In this document: positions 32,340 to 43,035 of the stretch, in pieces
How positions within the stretch are numbered: the first letter of the stretch is position 1
How the letters are laid out: the number at the start of each line of letters is the position of its first letter
Assembly (NCBI GenBank): GCA_011037195.1
Contig: JAAEAF010002807.1
Span: forward strand, 37,950-101,949
DNA length: 64,000 nucleotides
Direction of reading: 5' to 3'
From: Triatoma infestans
Lineage: Eukaryota > Arthropoda > Insecta > Hemiptera > Reduviidae
Notes under the pieces: model-generated
Seen by the model: the letters and a program-made list of their open reading frames with translations, nothing else
The model's database searches: none
What the model was told of the DNA's origin: nothing
Position numbers and translations under genes: made by a program

Positions 32340-32800
32340 AAAACTTTTGTATATGTGTGTTGTATGTGTACTCTCAAAAAAAAAAACACACAAAAAGTCA
32401 CTGTAAGTTTTCAAACTTGATTTAACAGTTTCGAAACCATCATCGGATAATTTCTGTGAAAATACGATGTAATCGGAAGTTCAACTTTAATTGAATGTTT
32501 TTTTCAGTTTTTTTTTTTTTCAGTTTTTTGCCGTTTTTCAATAAAAACTCGAACGTTTTCTTTAAACTTTGCTTCAAACTAACTTTTCTCTGAAAAATTT
32601 ATTTGTGTGGCGGCTCTGGGGTACATTGAAACGTTATGCCTTCCTCTATCATTTCAGTACAATTTATCCTCCATCATCATGGGTAATGAGGGAAGTAAAT
32701 ATTTAGTACCGAGAAAAGTTGTTTTCAAGGGTTTCTAGCTAGTTTTTCGTTTTTCAAAACGTATCCACATTTTCTTTGAGGTTCCTTTAAGTTGGTGAAA
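32340..32800 (+). repeat. FA arm, partial
   Basis: It has the GT-rich segment, TTTTCAAACTTGATTTAACA, AATCGGAAGTTCAACTTTAA, CTCGAACGTTTTCTTTAAAC, CTATCATTTCAGTACAATTT and a diverged second half-unit. The head and the tail are missing. Confidence 0.65.
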
Positions 32801-32804
32801 TCAT

Positions 32805-33555
32805 TAGATTTCTTTTTCCTACTGAAAATATATTGTCAATGGGTAAAATATTTAATGCCAACTATTTATAGTAAGTAGTATACGAGTTGATTAGTGTGAC
32901 TGTAACTAGGCGTGATTATAGGTTGGCACTGTGCCTTCTTTGCGTAAAAATTTACACTTTACACACCCTGACAGGGCGTATAATCTTTTACCTTTTTAGT
33001 TCCCAGTCGTGTTTTTTTTTTTTACTCTACTTTAAGTCAGTTCCACTCACCAGAGGGCACGCCTTCATTCATATTACCACATTCAATAACTTTTATAAAA
33101 ACTTTCTAACCTCAATGTTATTCAATTAGGTCGCCATTAACAAAGACGTACTCTAAAGTTGAGGTTTTTTTTTTGTCCACCCTCCTTATGCTCCATTTAT
33201 TAAACCCATTTATGGGATAATGATGGCAAAAGTGATATAGGAGAACAACTTTTTTAGATATGCTGTACTTTAGCTTATTACTTGTAGGATCTATGTTTGA
33301 AAATTATGTTTCCATTTGATTATATCCTATTTCAACCTTGAAACATTTCTATTACATAAAAAAAAAAGAATTCGGTGCATTCATTCACAAGACTTTTACT
33401 GCACTTATTACAATGATAATTTACAAATTTTCCTCAAACTAAGAATTTTTACTAAACCTGTCTAGAAGTTGATAAACCCCACAACTGACTTGTTGATAGT
33501 TGGGACATGGAAGCTATCAGAATGTGAACACATAATAGATCATGGGTGTGGATAG
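32805..33555. other. Spacer with an isolated FA tail piece
   Basis: GTGCATTCATTCACAAGACT (about 33376) resembles an inverted FA tail. The rest is unassigned. An 80-codon frame (32887-33129) shows no motif. Confidence 0.4.
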
Positions 33556-33559
33556 GGGG

Positions 33560-33690
33560 AGGGAGTAAAAGACGCACCGCACTTCCAGTGGATGGGTTTA
33601 CACCGAAACCTTCCTGTTAGGTGTAATTATAGTGGTATCTAAAGCGAATATCGAATTTAAACTTCCTGCGAATTTTTACGTACTGTAACT
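33560..33690 (-). repeat. FA fragment facing the next arm
   Basis: It has CGCACTTCCAGTGGATGGG, ACCTTCCTGTTAGGTG and AAACTTCCTGCGAATTTTTA. It sits head to head with the arm at 33695-34320, although its own GT run and head block are deleted. Confidence 0.65.
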
Positions 33691-33694
33691 TATG

Positions 33695-34320
33695 GAGGAA
33701 GAAGAAGTATTGCGATCATGTCCAATTTCTTGAAATTGAGTTTTTATCAGAAAATCCATGTTTCAAGGTATTCTTGATGCGAAAAAAATATTTTTAGCGA
33801 ATGGTCTGCATATATCAAAGACGAAAAAAAAGTGCAGAAAGCACAAACTGGATATATCATTGGCTACTACCACAGCATCTGACAGGAAGTTTCGGTCAAA
33901 TCTATTAACCGGAAGTGCGATTTTACTGATTTTTTCTTTGCCAGTTTTCGAACGATTTTCTCGAAAATGTCTCCAATGATTTTTCTTTTTTTCTTTAAAC
34001 TTCGTGTACCATCTATACATAAACTTCTATTTGAAACATTTTCCAAGAAAATTGATTTGTTTGGGGATTCTGGAGGAACAGAAGCTTTTCTTTCTAAAGT
34101 AATACTTCAAGACAATTTATAGTTCTACTACCTGCACAATATTCAGAGATATATGAGAAGCATTGCTACAATTATAAATTGGAAGAAAATCGGTTAACCG
34201 GAAGTACCAGGTTATTGAAAGCATTTTTTTTTTTTTTTTTTACTTTTCTTTGATTTTCTCGAGAATGGCTGCAACTATTTTCTTTAAACTTAGTTACCAC
34301 TGACTACAACTATAAAGAGT
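33695..34320 (+). repeat. FA arm, well preserved proximal two thirds
   Basis: The head AGTATTGCGATCATGTCC is followed by TTTTTAGCGAATGGTCTGCA, half-unit 1 (TTAACCGGAAGTGCGATTTT, 33905), TTCTGGAGGAACAG, and half-unit 2 (GGTTAACCGGAAGTACCAGG, 34191). It ends within half-unit 2. Confidence 0.8.
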
Positions 34321-34559
34321 CTTGACCAAACACTTAGCTATACCTAATACCACTATTAAAATTTAATTATAAGATTTTCTTCAAAACACGCTATTTTCGG
34401 GTCTTGCACCATGGTGCAATCATACACCATTTTCTGATGTCTAATCATTTTATAATCATTACATTTTTGTTATTAAATACACACACACACACACACACCA
34501 CTTAGAGTAACATAACCATATAACCTCCCGCAAACAATCAATTAGTGTAGAGTGTAAAC

Positions 34560-34695
34560 AGAAATATTAATTTGAAGTCAACTCTCTATGTACGAACTTC
34601 ATTAACCTTATTCTGACGATAGATGAAAATACGAAACCGGCCAGTAACAACAAAAATATGATGCATGCTATGATAGATGAAATCCCAGATGTTAC
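34560..34695 (+). mobile_element. Fragment of a second Penelope-like family (hammerhead-bearing)
   Basis: It aligns with 47308-47425: both share AGTCAACTCTCTAT, ACGAA.TT, then a CTGACG- or CACGG-type box and a GAAA-CGG box, ending near CCTAGATGTT/CCCAGATGTT. There is no coding content. Confidence 0.5.
34608..34647 (+). ncRNA. Hammerhead-like core, second family
   Basis: TTATT, CTGACGA (fits CUGANGA), a weak stem II around ATGAAAAT, GAAA, CCGGCC, AGTAA. AGTAA can pair with TTATT (five pairs, one a wobble) as stem I. CCGG is again self-complementary. The cleavage-site T is a C here, so this copy is probably inactive. Confidence 0.35.
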
Positions 34696-34699
34696 CCAC

Positions 34700-35080
34700 T
34701 ACTGTGGGCACATCCACATATTCAATTATGTATAAGTTTTGGCAATTATAACCTTGTAAATTGCAGTAAACGAAAGTGTTTTGGGAGTGTTAAATACCAG
34801 TTATTATTATTATTATTAATTCTAATCAATAATCTTACATTTAGTGCAACCAAATGCATTTGTAACTTTGATAAATTATTATAGATTTTTAAATCAATAA
34901 ATAATAAGCAGACAACCTTGCGCGAGCAAATGAAAAAATAATCAGGTCTACCAAATATAATATTTCATTTTGGTTAACGATGAAATGAATACAAACTGTG
35001 ATGGAAGGCGGGTGATCTAGACAGATAGATCATATGAACCCACAGACGGTATACACAGATTGTGTGTATTAGTTTTTTAC
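34700..35080. other. AT-rich spacer
   Basis: A short FA-tail-like segment (GTAAATTGCAGTAAACGAAA, about 34756) is the only thing noted. Confidence 0.4.
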
Positions 35081-35084
35081 ATTT

Positions 35085-35200
35085 TTTTTTATTTTCCTTC
35101 AGATGGCCGGACCGTCCAATAGAAAGTCCCTGACCGCAGACTGTTCCACTCCTTTTACTCTCTCTGTTCCACTCCTTTCTCAGCGGCTTGTCTGTGGCGT
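35085..35200 (+). other. Possible exon start (weak)
   Basis: A T-rich tract ending TTTTCCTTCAG is followed at once by ATGGCCGGACCG, and the frame MAGPSNRKSLTADCSTPF stays open into T-rich sequence. The acceptor-like site and local rise in GC are suggestive, but no homologous domain, donor site or further exon is recognisable. Chance is the more likely explanation. Confidence 0.15.
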
Positions 35201-35305
35201 TTTTATTTTTATTATTATTTTGTTTTATTTATTTTTTTTTATGAATTCTTTTCTTTCTGTTTTTTGTAATCCTACTAAACAAAGGTCACTGGTACTCTGC
35301 TATAG

Positions 35306-35314
<9 letters not shown>

Positions 35315-35358
<44 letters not shown>

Positions 35359-35370
35359 TAGAGAGAGAGA
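35315..35370. repeat. Compound (AT)n(GT)n(GA)n microsatellite
   Basis: About 20 GT units follow a short AT run and precede a GA run. It creates a spurious frame on the plus strand. Confidence 0.9.
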
Positions 35371-35404
35371 GAAAGATGGAGACAAAGAAAAAAAAGAGAT
35401 AGAG

Positions 35405-36260
35405 GATAGTCCTGCCATTAAAGGTAACGTCTACCTGCTGGGAAATATCTGGTAGTTCACATAAGCAAACTACTAATTAAAGTTTCTAATTTATTTTTTT
35501 GTTGGTATGTCATGTTTGAAAATTGTATGTCATGGGTAACCACACGATCACTATCGTAACAACATAATCCTTTTAAAGTTTTAAAAAGATAATTGTTAAA
35601 TATCTATTTGATCGTTTCTGTCTTCAGAATCAGTTATATTTGATTTGATTGACAGGGATAATTACTTAAGTTCGCTATTTCAATGTATACTTGATTATTT
35701 GATAATCTGTCAAAAACAAGTTTGATTAGTTTTTTTTTTTATTGAGTAAGTCATAATATTTTGACGGAAAAAAGAAGTTTTGAACGACCACTTTGAAACT
35801 TGTAAGAGACAGTTTATTGGATGAAATATATTAAAATCAGCTGTTAGTTTTTTTCGATAAGTTCCATATTATTTGATAATAAACTGAAAACTTTGTTTTG
35901 ACAATTATACTTTCCGTTCCATGTAAGATATCAAAATCACAATCCACACTAAGATTTTGTTAGGATATTTGTTTTATTTTTTATTAATGTTGGTCCAGAA
36001 TTTAAAATATATTAAAATTGGGTAGATAGATAATGTGTTGTAATAATTTTAAAAGGTAATCGATATTCGATCTTACTAATCACTTTTTGTTTTTTTTTGA
36101 AGGTTGCATTGTATTTTTTTGTTGAAAAGAGTTAGAATGTTTACAAATATTCTTTTGTAATTAATAAATGTTCGGTAAATATATGTAATTATAAAGGAGT
36201 TTCTTTTGCGTAAAGTTTTAATTTATTTTGCTCATTAACAACAGATTTCAATAAAAGATA
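35405..36260. other. AT-rich spacer
   Basis: Nothing was recognised. Confidence 0.5.
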
Positions 36261-36264
36261 TTTT

Positions 36265-36560
36265 TTTCTTTAAACACTTTTTATCGATTTTCTCGAAATA
36301 TAGCACAAACGTTTTTTTGTTTTTTTCCAGGACAGATGATCTTTGGCGAGTTCCTTGGGAAGGTTTTCTCTAAAGTGCCATTTCTTTAGCACAAGATGCG
36401 GTTTCATCAACTTTATAAAAATAAGATCCAATTAAATTCAATGATACAATTCCAAGTTTGCACGAAATCGGTTATACATAAAAGAGAATTCACGGAATAC
36501 GTTTCTAATAGTTTTTTTCCTTGAAAATGTTTCTGCACATATTTAGCAAAAACCTATCAT
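36265..36560 (+). repeat. FA fragment (middle to half-unit 2)
   Basis: It has TTTATCGATTTTCTCGAAAT, GTTTTCTCTAAAGTGCCATT, ACAATTCCAAGTTTG and ACGGAATACGTTTCTAATAG. It ends just before the next full head. Confidence 0.65.
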
Positions 36561-36591
36561 TTTTTTTTAAACATTTTTACGTAGTTGCTAT

Positions 36592-37390
36592 AAAAGAGGA
36601 AGTATTGCGATCGTGGGAAATTTTGGAAAATGACTTTTCACCGGAAAATACTGTTCTGAGTTTCCCCAAACTTCATGGTCTGTATGTGTTTGTATTTGTG
36701 TGTGAACAAAGTATCTTAATAAATTGAAAAAAATTGCAGGTAGATCAAAATTGGTATTCCGTTTACATGCTATCCCCGTATGACACGAAGGTTTCGAGCA
36801 AAATTAATCAACCGGAAGTGCAGCTTTACTGAGCTTTTTTTTTTTGTTCATTTTGTCAACGATCTTCTTGTAAACAGCTCCAATCATTTTCTTTGGAAAT
36901 TATGTATACTCTCTAAATTTATAAATACCTATTACTTTTATTTGACATACTTCCGGGGTTTGGGGGGGGAGAGAGTAACGTTAAGCTTTTCTTCTAAAGT
37001 ACAACTCAGTACATTGTATAGTTGTGCGATCTATATATAATTTAAATACCGTAGAGGCGTTGCTAGAATTCCAAATTTCATGAAAATCTGTTAATCGGAT
37101 GTGCGACTTTACAGAATACGTTTTTTTGTGTTTTTTGGAATTTTCACGAAAACGACTTTTCACTTTTATTTGTAAGATTTTTCTAAAAAAAAAAAAAATT
37201 ATTTTGACTAGTTTTACGGAGTTTTTTTAAATTTCAAATATTATAAGCCGTGTTTCTGTATTGTTGGTACGCTCTACAGAGCTAGAAGATATACACTTCT
37301 CTACCTGCCAAGGTTGGTAAGTAGGTACATATTCCCCCCATACTGCCTCTGAATTTATGTTAGTTAGTAGAAATATTGTAAAATTTTAGT
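36592..37390 (+). repeat. FA arm, nearly complete
   Basis: It runs from GAGGAAGTATTGCGATCGTG through CACCGGAAAATACTG, the GTGTGTG block, CAACCGGAAGTGCAGCTTTA (36810), AGTAACGTTAAGCTTTTC (36975), TAATCGGATGTGCGACTTTA (37093) and the distal TACGCTCTACAGAGCTAGAA (37269). The extreme tail is not visible. The solo LTR at 37427 begins about 40 bp later. Confidence 0.85.
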
Positions 37391-37426
37391 TTAAAGAAAG
37401 AAATTGTTTATTTGTTTTAAAGTTGG

Positions 37427-37758
37427 TGTAGGGGTAGTGAACCCCCACCACTCATCCACTCTAGCGGTGAGAAACAGCCTCTCTCGCAAAGAGAGGAGAG
37501 GCTCGGCCGGTGTATATATATATATGAGAGATAGGCAATGAGACATCATTCAGATAGAATTCTGTTGATTTACACATCAGTTTAACATCGCTCCGTTCAT
37601 ATCGTTTAGCCACGTCAGTCTGTCAGTTCAGTTAGTGTAAAGTCCTTGGCAGTCAGTCATATACATATATATCAATTATATATATCTTAAACCAAATCTT
37701 AAGGTGTTATTTATCACTCATCAAGCAACAACCTACATCTCCTCACAACGCCCTTACA
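37427..37758 (+). mobile_element. Solo LTR with 5-bp duplication
   Basis: It starts TGTAGGGG and ends CCCTTACA, a 5-bp GTTGG flanks both sides (37422-37426, 37759-37763), and TGTATATATATATATGAGAG near 37510 is a TATA-type promoter. AGTGTAAAGTCCTTGGCAG lies at about 37635-37653. The length (332 bp), TG..CA ends and duplication fit a Ty3- or BEL-type LTR; which one cannot be told without internal sequence. Confidence 0.75.
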
Positions 37759-37764
37759 GTTGGT

Positions 37765-37964
37765 AATTTAGTTTGCTGAGAATAAAAACTAGACTAGATT
37801 GTTTGTCTCATTACTAATAGTTCGTAATGATGTTTGTTATCAGCTGAAAGAAGAAACACAGACTTGATTTTTTTTATCAGTCTAGACAATATGTCATCAT
37901 ATTTTTCAGTAATCATCATCAGTAGTAACTATTGTCTTTTTGGTATAAATACATACACACACAC

Positions 37965-37996
<32 letters not shown>

Positions 37997-38190
37997 GGGG
38001 GGAGGAGAAAGAGAGAGAGAACTAATTATATTTTTCCACTATTTTTTAATTAATTTAGTGCTTCATAAAATGGAAACTTCATTAATTTTATATAAAAATA
38101 AATTCTTATAATACTAATTGAAAACTTAACGAAGTTGATAAATACTAGTCGTACTAGTCGTAAACATTGTTCACATTAATTTAACTAACT
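37765..38190. other. AT-rich spacer with compound microsatellite
   Basis: A CA/AT/GA compound run is at about 37950-38020. Nothing else was recognised. Confidence 0.5.
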
Positions 38191-38194
38191 ATCT

Positions 38195-38755
38195 CTGCTA
38201 GTAAGAGCAAGTATTGCGTTCGTATTAAAATTTTCAAAATTTTGTTTCCACCGGTAATGCCTGTTTGGAAGTCCTCTGAGTACGAATAAACATTTTTCCG
38301 TTTCAGGACTCTATGTGTGTGTGTGTGAACCAAAATACCACTAAAACGAAAAAAAATCACAGATGGCTGAAAATGCAATAACCAGGAGTGAAATTTTATT
38401 GAACGATTTTTTTTTCCAGTTTTTCGCAATTTTCTCAAAAACAGCTCCGACGATTTTTTTTTTTTTAAACTTGGTGTACTATCTACACACATTCATACCG
38501 ATCACTTTTATTTACAACATTTTTCCGGGTAAATTAATTTTAGGGGATTCTAGTGGGAACATATGTCAGTTATCTTTAAATTTAAACTGTCGCCACAAGA
38601 TTTGCTGATTGTGTCAGAGTTGGCTGGCATACAGGTATATATGTATATGTAACCCTCATCGTCTTTATTATGGTAAGCCCAACTAAACATTTGTAAACAT
38701 TGCACTTTAATTACTTTACTGTCAGTAAGAGAAGGTCGTGTTTGTTTCAAACAAT
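38195..38755 (+). repeat. FA arm with internal deletion of half-unit 2
   Basis: Head and half-unit 1 are good (AAGTATTGCGTTCGTATT, GAACGATTTTTTTTTCCAG, CACTTTTATTTACAACATTT). From the GGGGATTCTAGTGGGAACAT block it jumps to TTAAATTTAAACTGTCGCC and ends with GTAAGAGAAGGTCGTG. The two half-units may have recombined. Confidence 0.75.
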
Positions 38756-38927
38756 TTTCCTTCCTTAATTAGCATGCAGCGTTTTTAAATGATATTATTA
38801 CAATAATTTCTAGTATAAGTTACTTATTTCTAGATATATTACAAGTATAAGTATTATAACCTTGAAAATAATCGCCTGGAATAATAGCTTTTTTATTTTG
38901 TTTTGTCTTTTTGCATGAGATTATTAA

Positions 38928-38942
38928 ACAGATGTTTATTTA
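38928..38942. repeat. Target-site duplication, left copy (15 bp)
   Basis: ACAGATGTTTATTTA is repeated at 39115-39129 with one change (T to C). Confidence 0.8.
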
Positions 38943-39114
38943 TTGTTGTGGTTGGTTCCGCAGAGCTGGAAAGCATCAGAGACATCTTCCGTGATAGCCT
39001 GCTTCTTTTTGTGGTCATCGACCAGTTTCGGTCATTATGATAGGCGAACGCCCGAAACCGGTCGATGACCACAAAAACAAGCAGGGTATCACGGAAAATA
39101 TGACAGAAGATATC
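38943..39114. mobile_element. Two-armed inverted element, short form
   Basis: The left arm TTGTTGTGGTTGGTTCCGCA, GAGCTGGAAAGCATCAGAGA, and GTGGTCATCGACCAGTTTCG is followed almost at once by the right arm GGCGAACGCCCGAAACCGG, GATGACCACAAAAACAAGC. The spacer seen in the other copies is missing, so the arms nearly touch. The 15-bp flanking duplication shows insertion as one unit. The right arm holds an incomplete hammerhead-like core (about 39034-39068) that has lost the CTG of its first box. Confidence 0.7.
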
Positions 39115-39289
39115 ACAGATGTTCATTTAAATTGTAAAAACTATTCTTATTAATATTTTAGATTATTTACAAAGTAAATAAAATGTACACAGTTGCAAGT
39201 ATATTTCTTATTATCACAATATGTATTTGATAAGACTAGCGTTTGACCCATATTTAGATGATTACAATAATTTATTGCCGTAGATTATT

Positions 39290-39450
39290 TTAGGAGGATA
39301 ATGGCACTGCGATCTGAATGAACTATTTTACCTCACAGAGTGCTCTGCTGGCCACCGAGTAGTATTATCTAGTCATAGACAACATTGCACATCACCGAAC
39401 AGGGAGCTGTAGAGACTCGCAACGAAGAGAAAAATCCAAGTTAGCAATCC
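39290..39450 (-). mobile_element. SINE S1 (tail type b), 5'-truncated
   Basis: On the minus strand the body CTCCCTGTTCGGTGATGTGC and TCGGTGGCCAGCAGAGC is followed by the type-b tail AGATCGCAGTGCCATTATCC. The tRNA-like head is lost. Confidence 0.65.
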
Positions 39451-39454
39451 AAGA

Positions 39455-40130
39455 TTAAAGAAAATCCTTAACCATGCTGTAAAGATGCACATTCTTTTAA
39501 TAGATTGTCTTCAAATTTAAAATTTTACTAACGCTTACTATAGATATTCAAAATTATATAGTTGATAGAACCGTACGGTTTATTGAAGATACTAGAGGAA
39601 ACTTTAATGTTGCTCTCTCCCCCCCCTCCCTAGAACACCCAAAAATCAATTTTCCTGGAGAACTATTTCAAATAAAAGTGATTAGCAATTATATGTCTAG
39701 ATAGATAGTATCCAAAGTTTAAAGAAAACCGTTGGAGTTGGGAGTAAATAGTGCCGAAGTCACGAGCTTCATGACGGAGCCGCCTTGAAAAAATCGTTTC
39801 AACTAAACGTGATAGCCATTTATTTATGTGGATGGTATGTGAAGTTTTTAAACAAAAGTTTTTGGTGCGGTCAAGAGAAAATCGTAAAACCTATTAAAAA
39901 AATTTTTGCTAGAGTCATATTTCCGGTTGATAGTTTTTGACAAAACCTTTTATGTCAGGTGCATTGGCGGTACCTAAACAAAATATCAAGTATGAACTTT
40001 CTGCAATTTTTTTTTTTTATAATTTATTAAAAAAATCCAATCCTCTGAATCGCAGATCCATTAAAAAAATCCATGCATTTCCGATGTAAACTCAATTTCG
40101 AAAATCTGACAAGATCGGAGTAAGAGAAAG
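39455..40130 (-). repeat. FA arm, nearly complete
   Basis: The head (AATCTGACAAGATCGGAGTA, 40102) is followed by a variant CA block, TTTCCGGTTGATAGTTTTTG (39920) and CTAGAGGAAACTTTAATG (39589). A local duplication of the AACTAAACGTGATAGCC segment lies between 39650 and 39850. SINE S1 replaces its distal end. Confidence 0.7.
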
Positions 40131-40134
40131 TAAA

Positions 40135-40450
40135 TAATAATTTACATACATATTTTGGTCTTGGACAATCGATTTTGCAATGTATAGTTTTAGTAATTTG
40201 ACGTTTTCAATGCAAATGAATGGACAAGAAGAGGTTGTTGGTTAATGAACAGTACATCTTGACAGCTGGTAAACCAGTAATTAAATCAATACTTGTGACT
40301 GGATCATTCAACCAATTTAGCGCTTGCGACACAGTACTTGCATCATATATGAAGTTTGACTAAATACTTAAATAAATCTATCTTCTTGTACAATATTTAG
40401 CCCCTGTATTCACTAAAAAAATGTTTACTAAATTATGGTTTGATATAAAA
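40135..40450. other. Unassigned sequence
   Basis: Nothing was recognised. Confidence 0.4.
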
Positions 40451-40454
40451 AATA

Positions 40455-41045
40455 AAAAAAGCGATTATCGAGTCAAATTTTCGAAATTAACTTTTCATTT
40501 CACCAGAAATACATGTTGTATGAATATGATTAGCTGCTTTAGAGAATTGTCTGTGTGTGTGTGTATGTGCGTACGTAGTATGCGAAAAATCGCAGCAAGA
40601 GACACCATTCCGTTAGATGCCACCACCATGAAGATTTCAGACACGTCAGTTTTCAGTCCAAAATCCGTCAACCAAAAGGGCAACTTTATTGAAAGTTTTT
40701 TGAATTTTTCTAGAAAATTATTCCATAGATTTTCTTTACAATTTCCCACATTATTAAAAGTCTCTCACTTTTATTGGAAATATTTTACCTGAAAAAAATT
40801 GATTTTTGAAAGGATCTGCGGTGGCTCTGTAAGCGTCAAACTATTCGCAAATATAAGTGTCACTTCACTCAAATACGTATATATGGCTACCACCTATGTA
40901 ATATTAAGTTACCGCAAATACGGTGCTAGAGTTCAAAATATGAAGAAAATTGGTAAATTCATGTAATCATAGCGGGAATTTGCAGATTAAATTCCTGAGT
41001 TTTTTTTTTGGAGGAATGTGGGGATTTTCTCGAAAACATATCATA
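40455..41045 (+). repeat. FA arm, partial
   Basis: It has CGATTATCGAGTCAAATTTT, CACCAGAAATACATGTTG, CGCAGCAAGAGACACCATTC, TCAACCAAAAGGGCAACTTT and AATTCCTGAGTTTTTTTTTG. It ends at GGGATTTTCTCGAAAACATA next to the following arm in the same orientation. A 123-codon frame (40421-40792) falls inside it and is a chance frame. Confidence 0.7.
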
Positions 41046-41049
41046 CGAA

Positions 41050-42225
41050 TTAGAAGGAAATATTGTGATCGTACGAGATTTTCGAAATTGAGTTTTCACC
41101 GGAAATATATGTTCTGGGGTTCCCTGGAATACCGAGAAAATGTTTTCGGCCAATAGTCTGTAGATGTGTTTGCATCTATATGTGCCTCTCTTTCTTTGGT
41201 GGTCTCTTTGTTAGTATGTGTTTACAGAAGATCTCAAAAACGAAAAGTGACAGGAAGCTCAAACTTGGTATTCCGTTTAGGCAATATCACCGCATTAGAG
41301 ACGAAGATCAACCAGATATGCGACTTTACTGAATTTTTCTTTTTTCAGTTTTTCTTGATTTTCTCGAAAATGGCTGCAACCATTTCATTTGAACTTCCTA
41401 TACTTTCTATACACATAAATAATCATCACTTTTATTTGAAATATTTTGTCAGTAAAATTGATTTTTTGAGGGGGGGATACTGGTGGAACAGCACAGTTAT
41501 GCTTTCTTTTAAGGTACCACTTCATTATATGATTTTACTATCTACATAGAATTAACATACATTAAAAGATTGATAGAATTCCAATTTTGAACAAAATTGG
41601 CTAACCGAAAGTGCGATTTTGCAGAACAGGTTTTTGCGTTTTTTTGGGGATTTACTCGAAAATGGTAACAACGATTGTCTATGAGGAAAGGGATTAGCTC
41701 AATTGTTAGCGCATTGGACTCCCACGCGGAGGGCCTGGGTTCGAGTCCAGCTGTGCTGCCCTTAGATTTTTTTCTTCCTAGGAGCCCCTACAGCTCACTG
41801 TCCGGTGATGGACAGCCGGAGGCCGGCAGTGCATTGAGAAAGCTCTGGGCGCCACTGACCATAGATGTTGACGCGCCTTAAATTAAAAAATTAAAAAAAG
41901 AAAGAAGCTTGTCTATATACTTGAAATGCTGGCTGCATAGATAGAACTGTGTCACTTTTATTTGAAACATTTCTGAAAAAACATATTTTATTGCGGTATT
42001 GGAGGTCCGTTAATTTAAATTTAAATTTACACATGCTTTCTTAGTTTTGACATAGAGCGCTCCGAACAAGGCCGCTCTGGTATACAAGTAAAATCCCTAC
42101 CGCCCTTTTTATTGCCAGCGCAATTAAACTTTCTAAAGTTACAAATATGAAGAAAATTTCTTAATAAAATTGTATTTATTAGAGTAAGAGAAAGTCGTGT
42201 GAGTGTTTCAGCACAGTTTTAGAAA
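41050..42225 (+). repeat. FA arm, full length, with SINE S1
   Basis: This shows the whole arm in order: head AATATTGTGATCGTACGAG, CACCGGAAATATATGTTC, half-unit 1 (TATGCGACTTTACTGA, 41311), TTAAGGTACCACTTC, half-unit 2 (CGAAAGTGCGATTTTGC, 41606), SINE S1, distal AGTTTTGACATAGAGCGC, and tail AAAGTCGTGTGAGTGTTTCA (42193). Its length without the SINE is about 960 bp. A 127-codon frame (41166-41549) is a by-product. Confidence 0.85.
41685..41890 (+). mobile_element. tRNA-derived SINE (S1, tail type a)
   Basis: Box A TTAGCTCAATTGTTAGCGC and box B TGGGTTCGAGTCCAGC are intact. The body has CTCACTGTCCGGTGATGGAC and GGAGGCCGGCAGTGCATTGA. The end is ATAGATGTTGACGCGCC and an A-rich TTAAATTAAAAAATTAAA tail. 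TTGTCTAT occurs on both sides and may be the duplication. The acceptor stem does not pair, so it is not a tRNA gene. Confidence 0.85.
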
Positions 42226-42229
42226 ATTA

Positions 42230-43030
42230 TTCCGCCCATATTTGTGTTTCAGCACCCATATTGAAGCAGCCTTTTTTAAAATAACACAAAATAATTTGAA
42301 ATGCCCCAAGGAAATTGGCCTGTAGCCAGTAAAAATTAGTTTAAAATATTCAAAAATATGGTTGAAAAAAAAAAATGACACATTCCCGAATTTAAAATAC
42401 AATATTAAAACCATTTATTGCATAAAACGTATTTTAAAAAATCTGAAATTTAGTACTTTTATTGTGTTGTTTATTTTTCTCTTTACTTTCTCTCATATTA
42501 AGAGAAAGTATTTTATATAAAATACAAATGTTTGGAACAGGTTCGTGTTTTTTTTGGCTTGAAGGACATTATGTCGACATTAAATCGTAATCATTAAGAA
42601 AATCGCTAGGAAAATTTTCGGCCAAAAATCTTTTAAATCTTAAGATCCTGCAATAAATCTGTTAAACCCTCCCACCCCCCTCGTTTTTCTTAAAAAGAGC
42701 TACAAAATATTACGCCTTTCTTTGAGGGAAGTTCAACTAATAAAACACATAATATGTGTATGATGAAGATTGTAGTTCTTTTGGGTGGGTGGTTGGGGCG
42801 GCATAAGTAAATTATATTAGTGATGGGCAAAACTACTCCGCTTTCGGATTTATTGGTTTTGTACCATCTCAAATTTTTTTAACGATCTCCTTCATGAACT
42901 TTTAACTTTTGCTGTTAAAATGATGTTTACAAACGTTAAGATGTCGTTTTATTCATTAAATGTTTAAATTCGTAATTAACTTCATTAGTTACTAAAGAAA
43001 TTTCATTTTTTGCCCGTTATAATTTTTTTA
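42230..43030. other. AT-rich spacer
   Basis: An inverted ACTTTCTCT/AGAGAAAGT pair near 42484-42508 resembles the FA hinge without the arms. The rest is unassigned. Confidence 0.4.
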
Positions 43031-43035
43031 TTATG

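Noticed and set aside
35103..35402. 99-codon frame as a gene
   Set aside because: After about 40 residues it runs through T-rich and GT/GA microsatellite sequence. Only a weak splice-acceptor-like start remains.
40421..40792. 123-codon plus-strand frame
   Set aside because: It lies wholly inside an FA arm and is not conserved in other arms.
41685..41760. tRNA gene candidate
   Set aside because: Box A and box B are good, but the ends do not form an acceptor stem and the sequence continues into the S1 body seen in four other copies. It is a SINE head.
42822..43020. Possible hAT MITE with TAGTGATGGGCAAAA start
   Set aside because: The right end (TTTTTGCCCGTTATA) matches poorly and no 8-bp duplication is present.
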